Positions 47,569 through 57,545 of a DNA stretch of 64,000 nucleotides are shown piece after piece. Within the stretch, counting starts at the first letter, position 1. Each line of letters starts with the position of its first letter. A program made the translations under genes and the position numbers. The DNA comes from Kocuria sp. TGY1127_2. GTDB taxonomy: Bacteria; Actinomycetota; Actinomycetes; Actinomycetales; Micrococcaceae. Under the pieces are notes generated by a model, which did not search any database, was not told where the DNA came from, and worked only from the letters and a program-made list of their open reading frames with translations. Location of the stretch: the NCBI RefSeq assembly GCF_013394385.1, contig NZ_AP022834.1, positions 1,860,001 through 1,924,000 of the forward strand, read 5' to 3'.

Positions 47569-48432
47569 ATGGGCCACATCACAGATCACTTCGGGAAGCG
47601 TCGTGCGGAAGACCCCGTGGGACGAGGCTACTCCGGCGATGTCGATGTGTCACCGGCTCAGTGGATGGGAGGTCCCGACGGCGTGCTGGTTCTTCACGGT
47701 TTCACAGGATCCCCGCACAGCGTCCGCCCCTTGGCGCAACACCTCGCTGACGCGGGATTCTCCGTGGAAATGCCACTCCTACCCGGCCATGGAACCACGG
47801 TCCACGACATGTCCACGAGGACGTGGCGAGAATGGGTTCAAGCGGTCGACGAGGCCTATTGGAACCTCCGGTCCCGTTGCGAGAAAGTCGCCGTCGCAGG
47901 CCTTTCGATGGGCGGAGCTCTCGCCCTGCACCTGTCCGCGCGTCGCTCGGTCGAAGGAATTGTTTTGGTCAACCCTGGTGTCGTCGATCCGCAGAAGGGC
48001 ATGTCGTTTGCCCGGTGGCTCGCGTACGCGATTCCAACCATCCGGGGCGTGGGCGATGACATCGCGAAGCCCGGGAACACCGAGGGCGCATATGCTCAGA
48101 CGCCCCTGAAGGGGGCAGCGCAATTGCACCTGCTCTTCAAGGAAACACGCAGGGTGCTCCCAGCGGTAACCGCGCCGGTGCAGATATACAGGTCCCTCGT
48201 GGACCATGTGGTTTCGGACGCGAGCCATGAATATCTCATGGCCCACCTGCCATCCGAGCCCGACCTCGTTCCTTTGTCGTCGAGCTACCACGTAGCGACG
48301 CTCGATTACGACGCCCCCAAAATTTTCAATGGATCAGTTGAATTCTTTGCCCGTTGTGGCCTCCGGGTCTCTGGCTCGGCCTCTGGGCCGGATTCGGTCA
48401 CAACCCGCGAGGCTTCAGGAAGGACGTCATGA
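47569..48432 (+). CDS. Alpha/beta hydrolase (carboxylesterase / monoacylglycerol lipase type)
   Basis: 287 residues. HGFTGSP oxyanion region, nucleophile S113 in AGLSMGG, probable acid in SLVDHVV and histidine in SSYHVATLDYD, resembling Est30-like carboxylesterases. No signal peptide. Start ATG 47569 has no clear ribosome site; a CACAAT six bases upstream may be a -10. The TGA overlaps the ATG of the next gene (ATGA), tying its expression to the acyl-CoA ligase, so lipid or acyl-glycerol turnover is a reasonable guess. Divergent from plsC. Confidence 0.85.
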   Translation: MGHITDHFGKRRAEDPVGRGYSGDVDVSPAQWMGGPDGVLVLHGFTGSPHSVRPLAQHLADAGFSVEMPLLPGHGTTVHDMSTRTWREWVQAVDEAYWNLRSRCEKVAVAGLSMGGALALHLSARRSVEGIVLVNPGVVDPQKGMSFARWLAYAIPTIRGVGDDIAKPGNTEGAYAQTPLKGAAQLHLLFKETRRVLPAVTAPVQIYRSLVDHVVSDASHEYLMAHLPSEPDLVPLSSSYHVATLDYDAPKIFNGSVEFFARCGLRVSGSASGPDSVTTREASGRTS

Positions 48433-50264
48433 AAGAAACCACGGTTGAACTACGTCAGCAGTTCGATCCTCAAACCAACACGACGGATCTGCTCGAGTCG
48501 AAATTCCCCGACTTGGCCGATCAGCCGTTGTTCAAGGTTCAGCGCGCTGAAGGCGAATGGGAAGAAATAGCGGCTCGATCATTCCGACAAGACGTCACAA
48601 GCATGGCCAAAGGCCTCATCGCCGCGGGGATCAAACCGCGGGATCGTGTCGGAATCATGTCACGCACACGGTATGAATGGGCCGTCGCAGACTTCGCAAT
48701 CATGTATGCGGGCGGCGTGACCGTTCCCGTCTACGAAACGTCCTCTCCTTCTCAGGTCTCGTGGAATCTGGGCGATTCGGGGGCCAAGGCAGTGATCGTG
48801 GAAACCCGCCAGCACGCTGCTGCGGTTCAAAGGGCTACACAACATGAGGACCTGAAGGTCGAGAATGTGTGGCAGATCGAGGCAAAAGACTCCGAGAAGT
48901 CCTCGCTGTCCTCTCTCCGCGCTCTCGGATCGGAAATCGATGATTCGGTCCTCGAAAAAGCCCGAACAGCGAATGGTCTCGAGGACGCGGCCACCATCAT
49001 CTACACATCCGGAACCACCGGGAGACCCAAAGGCTGCGTCATCACGCATGCCAACTTCGTGAAGCTCTGCGCCTCGGCAAAGCAAGCGATCCCGGAGGTT
49101 GCGAGCTCCGAGAACTCGACCCTGATGTTCCTGCCGCTGGCTCACGTCTTCGCTCGATATATTCATGTCCTTTCCATCGACGTCGGTGTCGTGGTGGGGC
49201 ACAGCCCGGATCTCAAGAACCTCACCCAGGATCTCAAATCATTCGCACCGACCTTCCTCCTCGTGGTGCCGCGTGTATTCGAGAAGATCTACAACGGAGC
49301 CCGTGCACAGGCGCACGACGCGAGTTCGATCAAGGGAAAGATCTTCGATATCGCCGAGAAGGTAGGGGTCACATGGTCGGAGACGGTCATGTCAGGTTCC
49401 AAGCCCTCCCCCGTGCTGAAGGCCCAGTACGCGTTGGTCAATCGCTTGGTCTTCTCCCAGTTGCGCGCCGCCATGGGCGGCAGGGTCCAGTACGCGGTCT
49501 CGGGCGGCGGGCCCTTGGGCCAGCATTTGGCTCACTTCTTCCACGCCGTCGGCATCAAGATTCTGGAAGGATACGGACTCACCGAGACCACCGCGCCGGC
49601 TTCCGTTGGGACCGTCAAAGACTTCCACATTGGGACCGTCGGACCGCCGTTGCCGGGAATCGAGATCAAAATCGCCGACGACGGCGAAATCCTGTGCCGC
49701 GGGGTCGGGGTCATCGAACGTTATTACAACAACCCCGAGGCCGACCATGAGAGTTTCACGGAGGACGGCTGGTTCCGCACCGGCGACGTCGGCGAGCTGA
49801 CAGGCCGAGGAATGCTGAAGATCACCGGGCGAAAGAAAGAGATCATCGTGACGGCCGGGGGCAAGAACGTGATCCCAGGGCTCGTCGAGGACGAGATCCG
49901 CAAGTCCCCTTTGGTCTCGCAGTGTCTCGTGATCGGCGATCAACGCCCGTTCATCTCGGCTTTGGTGACCCTCGACGAGGAGGCCCTCGAACGAGAGCTG
50001 CCTCGTCTCGGCCTCGACGCGAATCTCAGCGTGGAGGAAGCCGCGAGAACGGATGAGGTCCAGGAGGCCATCCAGGATCTCATCGACCGCACCAACAACA
50101 ACGTCTCCAGAGCGGAGTCGATCCGGGCCTTCCGAATTATCCCTCGGGACTTCACGGAAGAGTCGGGGCATATGACGCCGTCCCTCAAAATCCGCCGCCC
50201 ACAGGTCCTCAAGGATTATTCGGAGGTCATCGAGGGGATCTACTCACAGAAAAAGCCTTCCTGA
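48429..50264 (+). CDS. fadD15: Long-chain fatty-acid--CoA ligase (FadD15-like)
   Basis: Activates fatty acids to acyl-CoA via an acyl-adenylate. 611 residues, AMP-forming family. ATP loop IIYTSGTTGRPKGC, LMFLPLAHVFARYI, EGYGLTETTAPAS, RTGDVGELT and the hinge ITGRKKEIIVTAGGKNV. ATG 48429 has GGAAGGA at five bases and shares ATGA with the hydrolase gene; the frame is open further upstream but inside that gene. Position matches fadD15 (Rv2187), though the exact paralogue name is by synteny. Confidence 0.92.
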   Translation: MKETTVELRQQFDPQTNTTDLLESKFPDLADQPLFKVQRAEGEWEEIAARSFRQDVTSMAKGLIAAGIKPRDRVGIMSRTRYEWAVADFAIMYAGGVTVPVYETSSPSQVSWNLGDSGAKAVIVETRQHAAAVQRATQHEDLKVENVWQIEAKDSEKSSLSSLRALGSEIDDSVLEKARTANGLEDAATIIYTSGTTGRPKGCVITHANFVKLCASAKQAIPEVASSENSTLMFLPLAHVFARYIHVLSIDVGVVVGHSPDLKNLTQDLKSFAPTFLLVVPRVFEKIYNGARAQAHDASSIKGKIFDIAEKVGVTWSETVMSGSKPSPVLKAQYALVNRLVFSQLRAAMGGRVQYAVSGGGPLGQHLAHFFHAVGIKILEGYGLTETTAPASVGTVKDFHIGTVGPPLPGIEIKIADDGEILCRGVGVIERYYNNPEADHESFTEDGWFRTGDVGELTGRGMLKITGRKKEIIVTAGGKNVIPGLVEDEIRKSPLVSQCLVIGDQRPFISALVTLDEEALERELPRLGLDANLSVEEAARTDEVQEAIQDLIDRTNNNVSRAESIRAFRIIPRDFTEESGHMTPSLKIRRPQVLKDYSEVIEGIYSQKKPS

Positions 50265-50384
50265 GAACCTCGTGGAAGAAACTCGGCATGTGAGAGAGGG
50301 CGTGGCACGCAACCATTGGTCCGGGACCGGAGGCTGCGCTCCACGCCTTCGTGCGTTCCGAGCCGACGAGAGTGTCGGCCTACA

Positions 50385-51806
50385 TCAGTTCCCGGGAACC
50401 TCCAGCCCCAGCAGCGCATTCTCGACAACCTCGGTCAGTGCGGGGTGGATCCAGAACTGGCCCCGAGCCATGTCGTGAGCAGCGAGCCCGAAACTCATCG
50501 CCTGGATCAAGGGCTGAATCAGCATGGACGCCTCGGTGCCGATGATGTGGGCGCCAAGGAGCTCGCCGGTATCTCGGCGGGCAATGAGCTTGACCAGACC
50601 GTGCTGGTCCTCCATCGCCCAGCCGTACGCGACGTCGCCGAAGTCCTGAACCTTGACCGTAATCTCGAATCCCTCGGCCCGTGCGGTGTCGCGGGCCTCC
50701 GCTTCGCTCAGACCGACCGCCGCGATCTGAGGGTTCGTGAACACGGCGTGCGGGACGTGGCGTTGGTCGGTTGTGCGCAGATCCTCGGGATTAAGCAGAT
50801 TGTGCTGGACGGTTCGCTCCTGAGCATTCGCGAGGTGCTTGAGTTGAATGACCGAGCTGACGTCGCCCAGCGACCAGACGCCCTCGACCGGTTCGCCACC
50901 CGAAAGGACGCGCTGGTACGCGTCCACGGACAGAACGCCGTCTTTCACGTCGAAGCCGGCGCTTTTGGCATCGAGACGATCCACGTTGGACACGCGACCC
51001 GTCGCGACCAGGACAACGTCGGCCTGGACGGTCTCTGACTCGCCGTGGGATTCCAGCGTGACCTCAAGCCCGCCCCGGGATTGTTCGATCGAGGTGATGT
51101 TGGTATTGAGCCGAAGATCCCACTGGCGGGATGCCTCGCGAACGAATCGGTCAGCGATCTCGGCGTCGTGGTCCCTCAGGAGTCGCTCGGAACGATTCAC
51201 TTGAGTAACGTGCGAGCCCAATCCGTGGAATATTCCTGCGAACTCCGCAGCCACGAATCCCCCTCCCAGGATCACGACGCGGCGGGGCAGGTCGTTGATC
51301 CGCATGACGGTGTCCGAGGTGTGCACGCCTGGCAGCTCGATTCCGGGAATGTTCGGGAGGATAGAGCGGGAGCCGGCGGCCAGGACGAGCTGACGGCCTC
51401 GGATCACTTCGCCGGATTCCGTGACCAACGTGTGAGGGTCACGGAGTGTCGCGAACTCGGTGTAGACATCCACGTTTTCCGCATCCTCACGGTAGTCGAG
51501 ACCGCTCTGCGAGATCGAATCGATCCGTCCGAAGATCCGGTCCCGAATTTCTTGCCACCGCACCTCGGTACGTTGCATGCTCACACCGAGCCGGTCGTCG
51601 TCGAGACCGTGGATTGCGGTCGCTGCGGGATACGCGAACATCTTGGTCGGGATGCACCCCTTGTTGAGGCACGTTCCACCGAAGACTCCGCCGTCGACGA
51701 TTGCGACCTTCTTGTCTTTCCAATGGTGATCGATCAGGCTGTTTCCCGAGCCCGACCCGACCACGATCAAGTCGTATTCACGAATCTGCTGCGCCGAATC
51801 CGCCAC
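50385..51806 (-). CDS. mtr: Mycothione reductase
   Basis: FAD- and NADPH-dependent reductase of mycothiol disulfide, the actinobacterial counterpart of glutathione reductase. 473 residues. FAD loop VVGSGSGNS, redox cysteines C46 and C51 in GGTCLNKGCIPTK, NAD(P) loop ILGGGFVAAEFA, and C-terminal WIHPALTEVVENALLG holding the catalytic histidine. Other disulfide reductases (dihydrolipoamide, mercuric) share the fold; the HPALTEVVENALL ending and GSGSGN loop favour mycothione reductase. GTG 51806 has AAGGAG five to six bases upstream. Convergent with fadD15. Confidence 0.85.
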   Translation of the reverse strand: MADSAQQIREYDLIVVGSGSGNSLIDHHWKDKKVAIVDGGVFGGTCLNKGCIPTKMFAYPAATAIHGLDDDRLGVSMQRTEVRWQEIRDRIFGRIDSISQSGLDYREDAENVDVYTEFATLRDPHTLVTESGEVIRGRQLVLAAGSRSILPNIPGIELPGVHTSDTVMRINDLPRRVVILGGGFVAAEFAGIFHGLGSHVTQVNRSERLLRDHDAEIADRFVREASRQWDLRLNTNITSIEQSRGGLEVTLESHGESETVQADVVLVATGRVSNVDRLDAKSAGFDVKDGVLSVDAYQRVLSGGEPVEGVWSLGDVSSVIQLKHLANAQERTVQHNLLNPEDLRTTDQRHVPHAVFTNPQIAAVGLSEAEARDTARAEGFEITVKVQDFGDVAYGWAMEDQHGLVKLIARRDTGELLGAHIIGTEASMLIQPLIQAMSFGLAAHDMARGQFWIHPALTEVVENALLGLEVPGN

Positions 51807-51890
51807 GTCTACTCCTTATTCCGATTTTCCGGCACCCGCGGCACGGTTCTATGACGACCGTCGGGGCCTCTCAATCCTGCCAACGCCGCA

Positions 51891-51923
51891 GGCCCCGGCT
51901 TCATTCCCAATGAAACCGGGGCC
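51891..51923 (-). terminator. Terminator downstream of pyc
   Basis: A 15-base stem with one mismatch (51891-51905 with 51909-51923), three-base loop, between the pyc stop and the mtr start. GC-rich, no clear T-run. Confidence 0.65.
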
Positions 51924-51967
51924 CGCATGAGTGTACGCCTCGCTCTCTGAGGCGAGACCTACTGGTC

Positions 51968-54900
51968 CTACTTCGTCTCCACCGCGATCACGAGATCTCC
52001 GCCGGCGACCTGACGGATGTCGTTGAACATCACCCGGGACACCTTGCCGGAAATCGGGGAGGTGATCGACGCTTCCATCTTCATGGCTTCGATGGTTGCG
52101 ATCTGATCGCCTTCCTTGACCTCGTCGCCTTCGGAAACCGAGATCGTCACCGCCCCTGCGAAGGGTGCCGCCACGTGTCCTGGATTCGATGTGTCTGCTT
52201 TCTCGGCCGCCTTGAAGTCGGACTCAACCGATTCGTCCCGCACCTCAATCGAGCGTTGCTGTCCGTTGAGCGTGCACATTACTGAACGGAAGCCCTTCTC
52301 GTTGGGTTCGGAGATCGCCTGCAAGGTTGCGAGCAGGCGAACGCCTTTGCCCAGCGAGATGACGTGCTCGCGCCCCTCCACCATTCCGTACAGGTAATCG
52401 CGAGTATGCAGTACCGAGATATCGCCGAATTCCTCGACGGCTTCCTCGAAATCCTTGGTCGGGCCGGGGAACAGCAGACGGTTCAAGGTCGCTCGGCGTG
52501 TTTGCGAATCACCGCGGAGCGCCTCCTTGTCCTCCTTGGACAACTCGGTGATTTCAGGCTCGGCTTTGCGCCCTTCGAGCGCTTTGGACCTGAAGGGTTC
52601 GGGCCATCCCGCGGGCGGGGTCCCCAGCTCGCCATTGAGGAAGCTGATGACCGACGCCGGAATATCGAACTTTGCCGGGTTCTCCTCGAACTGAGCAGGA
52701 TCGACCTTCATGCCGACGAGCTGAAGGGCCAAGTCGCCAACGACCTTGGAAGAGGGTGTCACCTTGACGATGTTGCCGAGCATCCGGTTCGCCTGGGTGT
52801 ACATGTCCTCGATCTCTTCGAAGTGTTCTTCGAGGCCCAAGGCAATAGCTTGCTGACGCAGGTTGGTCAGCTGGCCGCCGGGGATTTCGTGTTGGTACAC
52901 GCGACCGGTAGGGGCCGTGAGTCCCTTCTCGAACGGCGCATAGATCGAGCGGACGGATTCCCAGTACGGTTCCAACGAGGACATGGCATCGAGGGAGATC
53001 CCCGTGTCGCGCTCGGTATTCGCCATGGCCGCGACCAGCGCCGAGGCCGAGGGCTGGCTCGTGGTCCCGGCCATGGCCGCGCAAGCCACGTCGACGGCGT
53101 CGACCCCAGCTTCCGAAGCCGCGAGCAAGGTAGCCAGCTGACCACCGGCGGTATCGTGCGTGTGCAGATGGACCGGGATGTCGTGGAACTTCTCCCTCAA
53201 CGCCGTAACCAGTCGGCGAGCCGCCTCAGGACGCAGCAGCCCAGCCATGTCCTTGATCGCAAGAATGTGCGCCCCCGCATCCACAATCTGCTGGGCCAGA
53301 TCGAGGTAGTAATCCAGCGTGTAGATCTTCTCGTCCGGGTCCAGCAGATTGCCGGTGTAGCACATGGCGACCTCGGCTACAGCGGTCCCCGTCTCGCGAA
53401 CTGCCTTGATGGCAGGTTCCATCTGCGAAACGTCGTTGAGCGCATCGAAGATCCTGAAGATATCGACGCCCGTCGCCGCGGCTTCCTGTACAAAGGCATC
53501 GGTCACGTCCGTGGGGTACGGCGTGTAACCGACGGTGTTGCGACCGCGCAGAAGCATTTGGATCGGGATATTCGGCATTGCTTCGCGGAGAAGACGAAGG
53601 CGCTCCCACGGATCCTCGCCGAGGAAGCGAAGGGCGACGTCGTACGTTGCGCCTCCCCAGGCCTCCATGGAGAACAACTCGGGCGTCACGTGAGCGACGG
53701 CGGGAGCCGCGGCCAACATGTCACGCGTGCGAATACGCGTGGCCAGCAGCGACTGATGTGCGTCCCGGAAAGTCGTGTCTGTCACGGCTAGCGGTTTGTA
53801 CTCGCGCAGGGCCTTGGCGAATCCTTCGGGCCCCACCTCGAGGAGCTTCTGGCGCCAACCGTTCGGAGGAACGTGGTCGGATCCGTCGAAAGGACTGCGG
53901 AATGGTTCCTCGACCTTGTCCCCAGGGAAGCGGGGAAGTTTAGTACGAGGATCAATGCCTTCGATGCGCGGACCATGGGGCTGATTGACCGTGACGTTGG
54001 CCAAGTAGGTCAGAGCGCGGGTCCCGCGGTCCGATGAATGCTTCTTGGTCAGGAGCTCGGGATGCTCGTCGATGAACGGGGTCGAGACATCGCCCGCTTG
54101 GAATACCGGGTCCTCGAGTACGGCCGCTACGAAGGGGATGTTGGTGGCCACGCCGCGGATACGGAATTCAGCGAGCGCACGTTGTGCGCGCTGGACAGCG
54201 GTTTGGAAATCCTTGCCTCGACAGGTGACCTTGCAGAGCATCGAGTCGAAGTGGGGCGAGATTTCGGCCCCCGCGTAGACCGTGCCGCCGTCCAGGCGCA
54301 CCCCGGCGCCACCGGCGGACCGGTACGCATTGATCTTGCCGACATCCGGCCGGAATCCATTGGTCGGATCCTCGGTGGTAATGCGGCATTGCAGGGCTGC
54401 GCCGCGAATGCGAAGCGTGTCCTGACTGATTCCGAGATCCTCGAGGGTCTCCCCTGCGGCGATCCGCATCTGGGACTGGACGAGGTCGATATCCGTGATT
54501 TCCTCGGTCACGGTGTGCTCGACCTGGATACGCGGATTCATCTCAATGAATACGTGCTGACCGGCCCGTTCGCCCACGGTATCCACGAGGAATTCCACGG
54601 TTCCCGCATTGGCGTAGCCAAGTTCCTTCGCGAACTTGACGGCATCTCGGTACAGCGCCTGGCGGATCTCCTCGTCCAGATGGGGCGCCGGCGCGATCTC
54701 GACGACTTTTTGATGGCGACGCTGCAGCGAACAATCGCGTTCGAAGAGGTGGACCGTATTCCCGTCACCGTCTGCCAGGATCTGGACCTCGATGTGGCGG
54801 GGCCGGAGTACCGCTTGCTCGAGGAATACCGTTGGATCCCCGAAGGCGGTTTCTGCCTCGCGCATTGCTGCCGATAGCGCATCCGGGAGTTCTTCCCGCG

Positions 54901-55417
54901 AATTCACTCGACGCATACCGCGACCGCCGCCTCCGGCTACGGCCTTGACGAATATTGGGAAGCCGATTTCTTCGGCTTCCTGGATGAGCTTTTCCTTGTC
55001 CGCGGAGGGCTCGGTCGAGTCCAGGACGGGAATCCCTGCGCGGCGGGCCGCTTTGAGCGCCTCGACCTTGTTCCCTGCCAGATCCAGGACGTCAGCCGGG
55101 GGCCCGATGAAGGTAATGCCTTCTCGTTCGGCCGCTTTGGCCAATTCAGGGTTTTCCGAGAGGAAACCGTATCCCGGGTAGATGGCGTCGACGCCGGCTT
55201 CCTTGGCTACGCGGATGATTTCCTCGACATCGAGGTAGGCCCGTACGGGATGCCCTTCTTCACCGATCGGGTAGGCCTCGTCGGCCTGCTGACGATGTAT
55301 GGAGTGACGGTCTTCGTAGGGAAACACGCCAACCGTCTTGGCCCCGAGCTCATATGCGGCTCGGTATGCGCGGATCGCGATCTCGCCACGGTTGGCGACC
55401 AGGATCTTAGAGAACAT
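51968..55417 (-). CDS. pyc: Pyruvate carboxylase
   Basis: Biotin enzyme making oxaloacetate from pyruvate, refilling the TCA cycle. 1149 residues in the single-chain arrangement: biotin carboxylase (FSKILVANRGEIAIRA; KAVAGGGGRGMR), carboxyltransferase (FRDAHQSLLATRIRT; later HTHDTAGG), and a C-terminal biotinyl domain with EAMKMEA about 35 residues from the end. ATG 55417 has only weak AAGGCGG upstream. Divergent from the orphan ParA across about 276 bases. Confidence 0.97.
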   Translation of the reverse strand: MFSKILVANRGEIAIRAYRAAYELGAKTVGVFPYEDRHSIHRQQADEAYPIGEEGHPVRAYLDVEEIIRVAKEAGVDAIYPGYGFLSENPELAKAAEREGITFIGPPADVLDLAGNKVEALKAARRAGIPVLDSTEPSADKEKLIQEAEEIGFPIFVKAVAGGGGRGMRRVNSREELPDALSAAMREAETAFGDPTVFLEQAVLRPRHIEVQILADGDGNTVHLFERDCSLQRRHQKVVEIAPAPHLDEEIRQALYRDAVKFAKELGYANAGTVEFLVDTVGERAGQHVFIEMNPRIQVEHTVTEEITDIDLVQSQMRIAAGETLEDLGISQDTLRIRGAALQCRITTEDPTNGFRPDVGKINAYRSAGGAGVRLDGGTVYAGAEISPHFDSMLCKVTCRGKDFQTAVQRAQRALAEFRIRGVATNIPFVAAVLEDPVFQAGDVSTPFIDEHPELLTKKHSSDRGTRALTYLANVTVNQPHGPRIEGIDPRTKLPRFPGDKVEEPFRSPFDGSDHVPPNGWRQKLLEVGPEGFAKALREYKPLAVTDTTFRDAHQSLLATRIRTRDMLAAAPAVAHVTPELFSMEAWGGATYDVALRFLGEDPWERLRLLREAMPNIPIQMLLRGRNTVGYTPYPTDVTDAFVQEAAATGVDIFRIFDALNDVSQMEPAIKAVRETGTAVAEVAMCYTGNLLDPDEKIYTLDYYLDLAQQIVDAGAHILAIKDMAGLLRPEAARRLVTALREKFHDIPVHLHTHDTAGGQLATLLAASEAGVDAVDVACAAMAGTTSQPSASALVAAMANTERDTGISLDAMSSLEPYWESVRSIYAPFEKGLTAPTGRVYQHEIPGGQLTNLRQQAIALGLEEHFEEIEDMYTQANRMLGNIVKVTPSSKVVGDLALQLVGMKVDPAQFEENPAKFDIPASVISFLNGELGTPPAGWPEPFRSKALEGRKAEPEITELSKEDKEALRGDSQTRRATLNRLLFPGPTKDFEEAVEEFGDISVLHTRDYLYGMVEGREHVISLGKGVRLLATLQAISEPNEKGFRSVMCTLNGQQRSIEVRDESVESDFKAAEKADTSNPGHVAAPFAGAVTISVSEGDEVKEGDQIATIEAMKMEASITSPISGKVSRVMFNDIRQVAGGDLVIAVETK

Positions 55418-55693
55418 TGATAACCGTTTCCGTCCGCCTTGAAGGGGTGATTCTGCAAGGATCGGACTTGTCTCGACGATCAGAGCTGTTCAGCTCATGG
55501 GTATGTCGTATCTTACGGGCATAAGTGATTCCTCTAACCTAATGGAACGACGCGCCAGCCATAAACTCTGTGACGTCTGAACGTGTCACGAGGATCCGCC
55601 GCATACGGGCAACGGTCTGCCGCGTCAGTAATTGCTCCCCGGTGCCGATATGATGGTGAGGCATTTCGTACTCAAAGTCATCGCGAGGTTTGT

Positions 55694-56491
55694 GTGACGC
55701 AGGTTGTCAGTATCAGCTCCCTCAAAGGCGGGGTTGGAAAGACCTCCGTTACCTTGGGCTTGGCCTCTGCCGCGGCCACCCGGGGTCTCAGCACGTTGGT
55801 CGTGGACCTGGACCCTCATGGAGACGCCAGTACAGGTTTGGCCGTCTCCACGCACACTTCCGACGGGGCCGACGCTGCCACGGTATTACGCTCCCCCAGG
55901 AAGAAATCCGTCGAATCGAGCTGCGTACCCGCCGGATGGCAATCGGACCGCTCATCGGCCGGGAATCCTCGGCTTGATGTGGTCGTCGGTTCTTCCGGCT
56001 CGGTAGCATTCGATCATCTGCCTCCGACCCGAAAGAACCTGAGTCGACTGCGGAACGCGCTCTCTCACACCAATCGCTACGATTTGGTGCTGATCGACTG
56101 CCCGCCAACACTCAACACCTTGACCATGATTGCCTGGGCCGCGTCCCAGAAGGTTCTGGCCGTGGCAGAACCGAGCCTGTTCTCCGTGGCCGGCACCGAG
56201 CGGACTATGCGCGCTATCGCGCGATTCGAGTCGGAGAGCGAGTTCAAAGTTCAGGCGGCGAGCGTGGTGGTGAATAAGGCGCAACGCGATTCCGCAGAAC
56301 ATCAGTACCGCGTCGAAGAGATGCAGGGCATGTTTGGCAAACTCATGGTCGCACCGACCATCGCGGACAGCACCGTGTGGCAGCAAGTTCAAGGGTCCGC
56401 ATCGCCCATTCACGCATGGACGGGGAATGAGGAAGCCGCGGCGATGGCCGAAGCCTTCGACACGATCCTCGAAGGACTCGTCACAAGCTAG
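55694..56491 (+). CDS. Orphan ParA/MinD-family ATPase
   Basis: 265 residues. Deviant Walker A LKGGVGKTS with the signature lysine, VVDLDPHGDAST, and Walker B LVLIDCPPTLNT. No ParB gene or parS-like site is near, and this is not the chromosomal parAB at the origin, so it is an orphan positioning ATPase. GTG 55694 (MTQVVSIS) has GAGG at five bases; a longer in-frame reading from 55583 has no support. It sits beside the ftsR/garA block in convergent orientation; a link to division or cell-pole placement is speculation. Confidence 0.85.
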   Translation: MTQVVSISSLKGGVGKTSVTLGLASAAATRGLSTLVVDLDPHGDASTGLAVSTHTSDGADAATVLRSPRKKSVESSCVPAGWQSDRSSAGNPRLDVVVGSSGSVAFDHLPPTRKNLSRLRNALSHTNRYDLVLIDCPPTLNTLTMIAWAASQKVLAVAEPSLFSVAGTERTMRAIARFESESEFKVQAASVVVNKAQRDSAEHQYRVEEMQGMFGKLMVAPTIADSTVWQQVQGSASPIHAWTGNEEAAAMAEAFDTILEGLVTS

Positions 56492-56702
56492 TCGGACTGG
56501 CTGAGCCTACAGAAGCAGTCACAAGGCAAGGCGGGCTCAGAAGACGAATACATTCCGGTAGGTGACGAAAATTCCGCTCCTCACGCTGAAGGGAAGAGGA
56601 AGCGAGGTCCTCATCTCGAAGTCCACCGGGCAGAAAGCCTGACGGCTCGGAGCTCCTCGGGTGAGGATCTATTAGGCCGGTTGGGCCGCTCTGCGAGGAG
56701 TT

Positions 56703-57398
56703 CTAGCCCGCAACGTTATTGCGCGCCGCGCGCCGCGCGGACAGCTCGTCCCCAGGAAAATCCTCTTCGGATTCCTCGAGCGGTCCCCGCATATCCTCCC
56801 CAGGCATGGTTGAGAGGTTGTTCTCGAGTTCGCGCCAGACCCTTCCCACGGCGATCCCGAAGACCCCCTGGCCTGCCTGTACGAGATCGATCACTTCGTC
56901 GGGTGAGGTGCACTCGTAGACGCTCGCACCGTCCGACATCAGCGTGATCTGAGCCAGGTCTTCCACACCGCGGGTACGCAAGTGCTCGACGGACGACCGG
57001 ATCTGTTGGAGAGATACACCGGTGTCTAGAAGACGTTTGACAATCTTCAGTACCAGGACATCTCGAAAGGAGTAAAGGCGCTGGGTGCCCGACCCCTTGG
57101 CCCCCCGGACCGTCGGTTCAACGAGTTTGGTCCGAGCCCAATAATCCAGCTGACGGTACGTGATACCCGCGGCTTTGCAGGCTACGGGGCCTCGGTATCC
57201 GATATTCTCATCGAGGGCCACGAGGTCGTCATCGAAAAGCATCCCCTGTCGGCCAGTAGGGGGCGCCGGAACGATCCCTTCCATACCAGGAAGCAACTGC
57301 TCGTCGAATTCCGGAGGCTCCGCCGCACGAGGACCCTCAGAGCGCGCGCCTTTGAGACGATCCCGCTGCGGGTCGTTGTGCGATCCATGCTGGCCCAC
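56703..57398 (-). CDS. MerR-family regulator (Rv1830-like)
   Basis: 231 residues. A disordered first 60 residues (containing QLLPGMEG and GMLFDDD) precede the MerR helix-turn-helix: GYRGPVACKAAGITYRQLDYWARTKL, split here as two conserved parts, then GTQRLYSFRDVLVLKIVKRLLDTGVSL. C-terminal domain about 130-220. The true start is GTG 57398, because a perfect AAGGAGG (57405-57411) lies six bases before it; the ATG ten codons upstream would place that site inside the gene. Paired with FtsR upstream as Rv1828/Rv1830, but the DUF151 gene that lies between them in mycobacteria is absent. Confidence 0.9.
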   Translation of the reverse strand: MGQHGSHNDPQRDRLKGARSEGPRAAEPPEFDEQLLPGMEGIVPAPPTGRQGMLFDDDLVALDENIGYRGPVACKAAGITYRQLDYWARTKLVEPTVRGAKGSGTQRLYSFRDVLVLKIVKRLLDTGVSLQQIRSSVEHLRTRGVEDLAQITLMSDGASVYECTSPDEVIDLVQAGQGVFGIAVGRVWRELENNLSTMPGEDMRGPLEESEEDFPGDELSARRAARNNVAG

Positions 57399-57545
57399 GC
57401 GGGTCCTCCTTAAAACCAGTGAGGTCATCGTCCGAATTAGACGTTAGAGGGACAGACCGGACGAATCAAAGACATTCGTCCGTGTCTTGCTGGCTCCCTC
57501 GTTCAGTGACACGTCCCGCGCGTTTCCGTGCGAGTGTGCCCTAGT

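Noticed and set aside
52364-53791. 475-residue plus-strand frame inside pyc
   Set aside because: Complementary shadow of the carboxyltransferase region.
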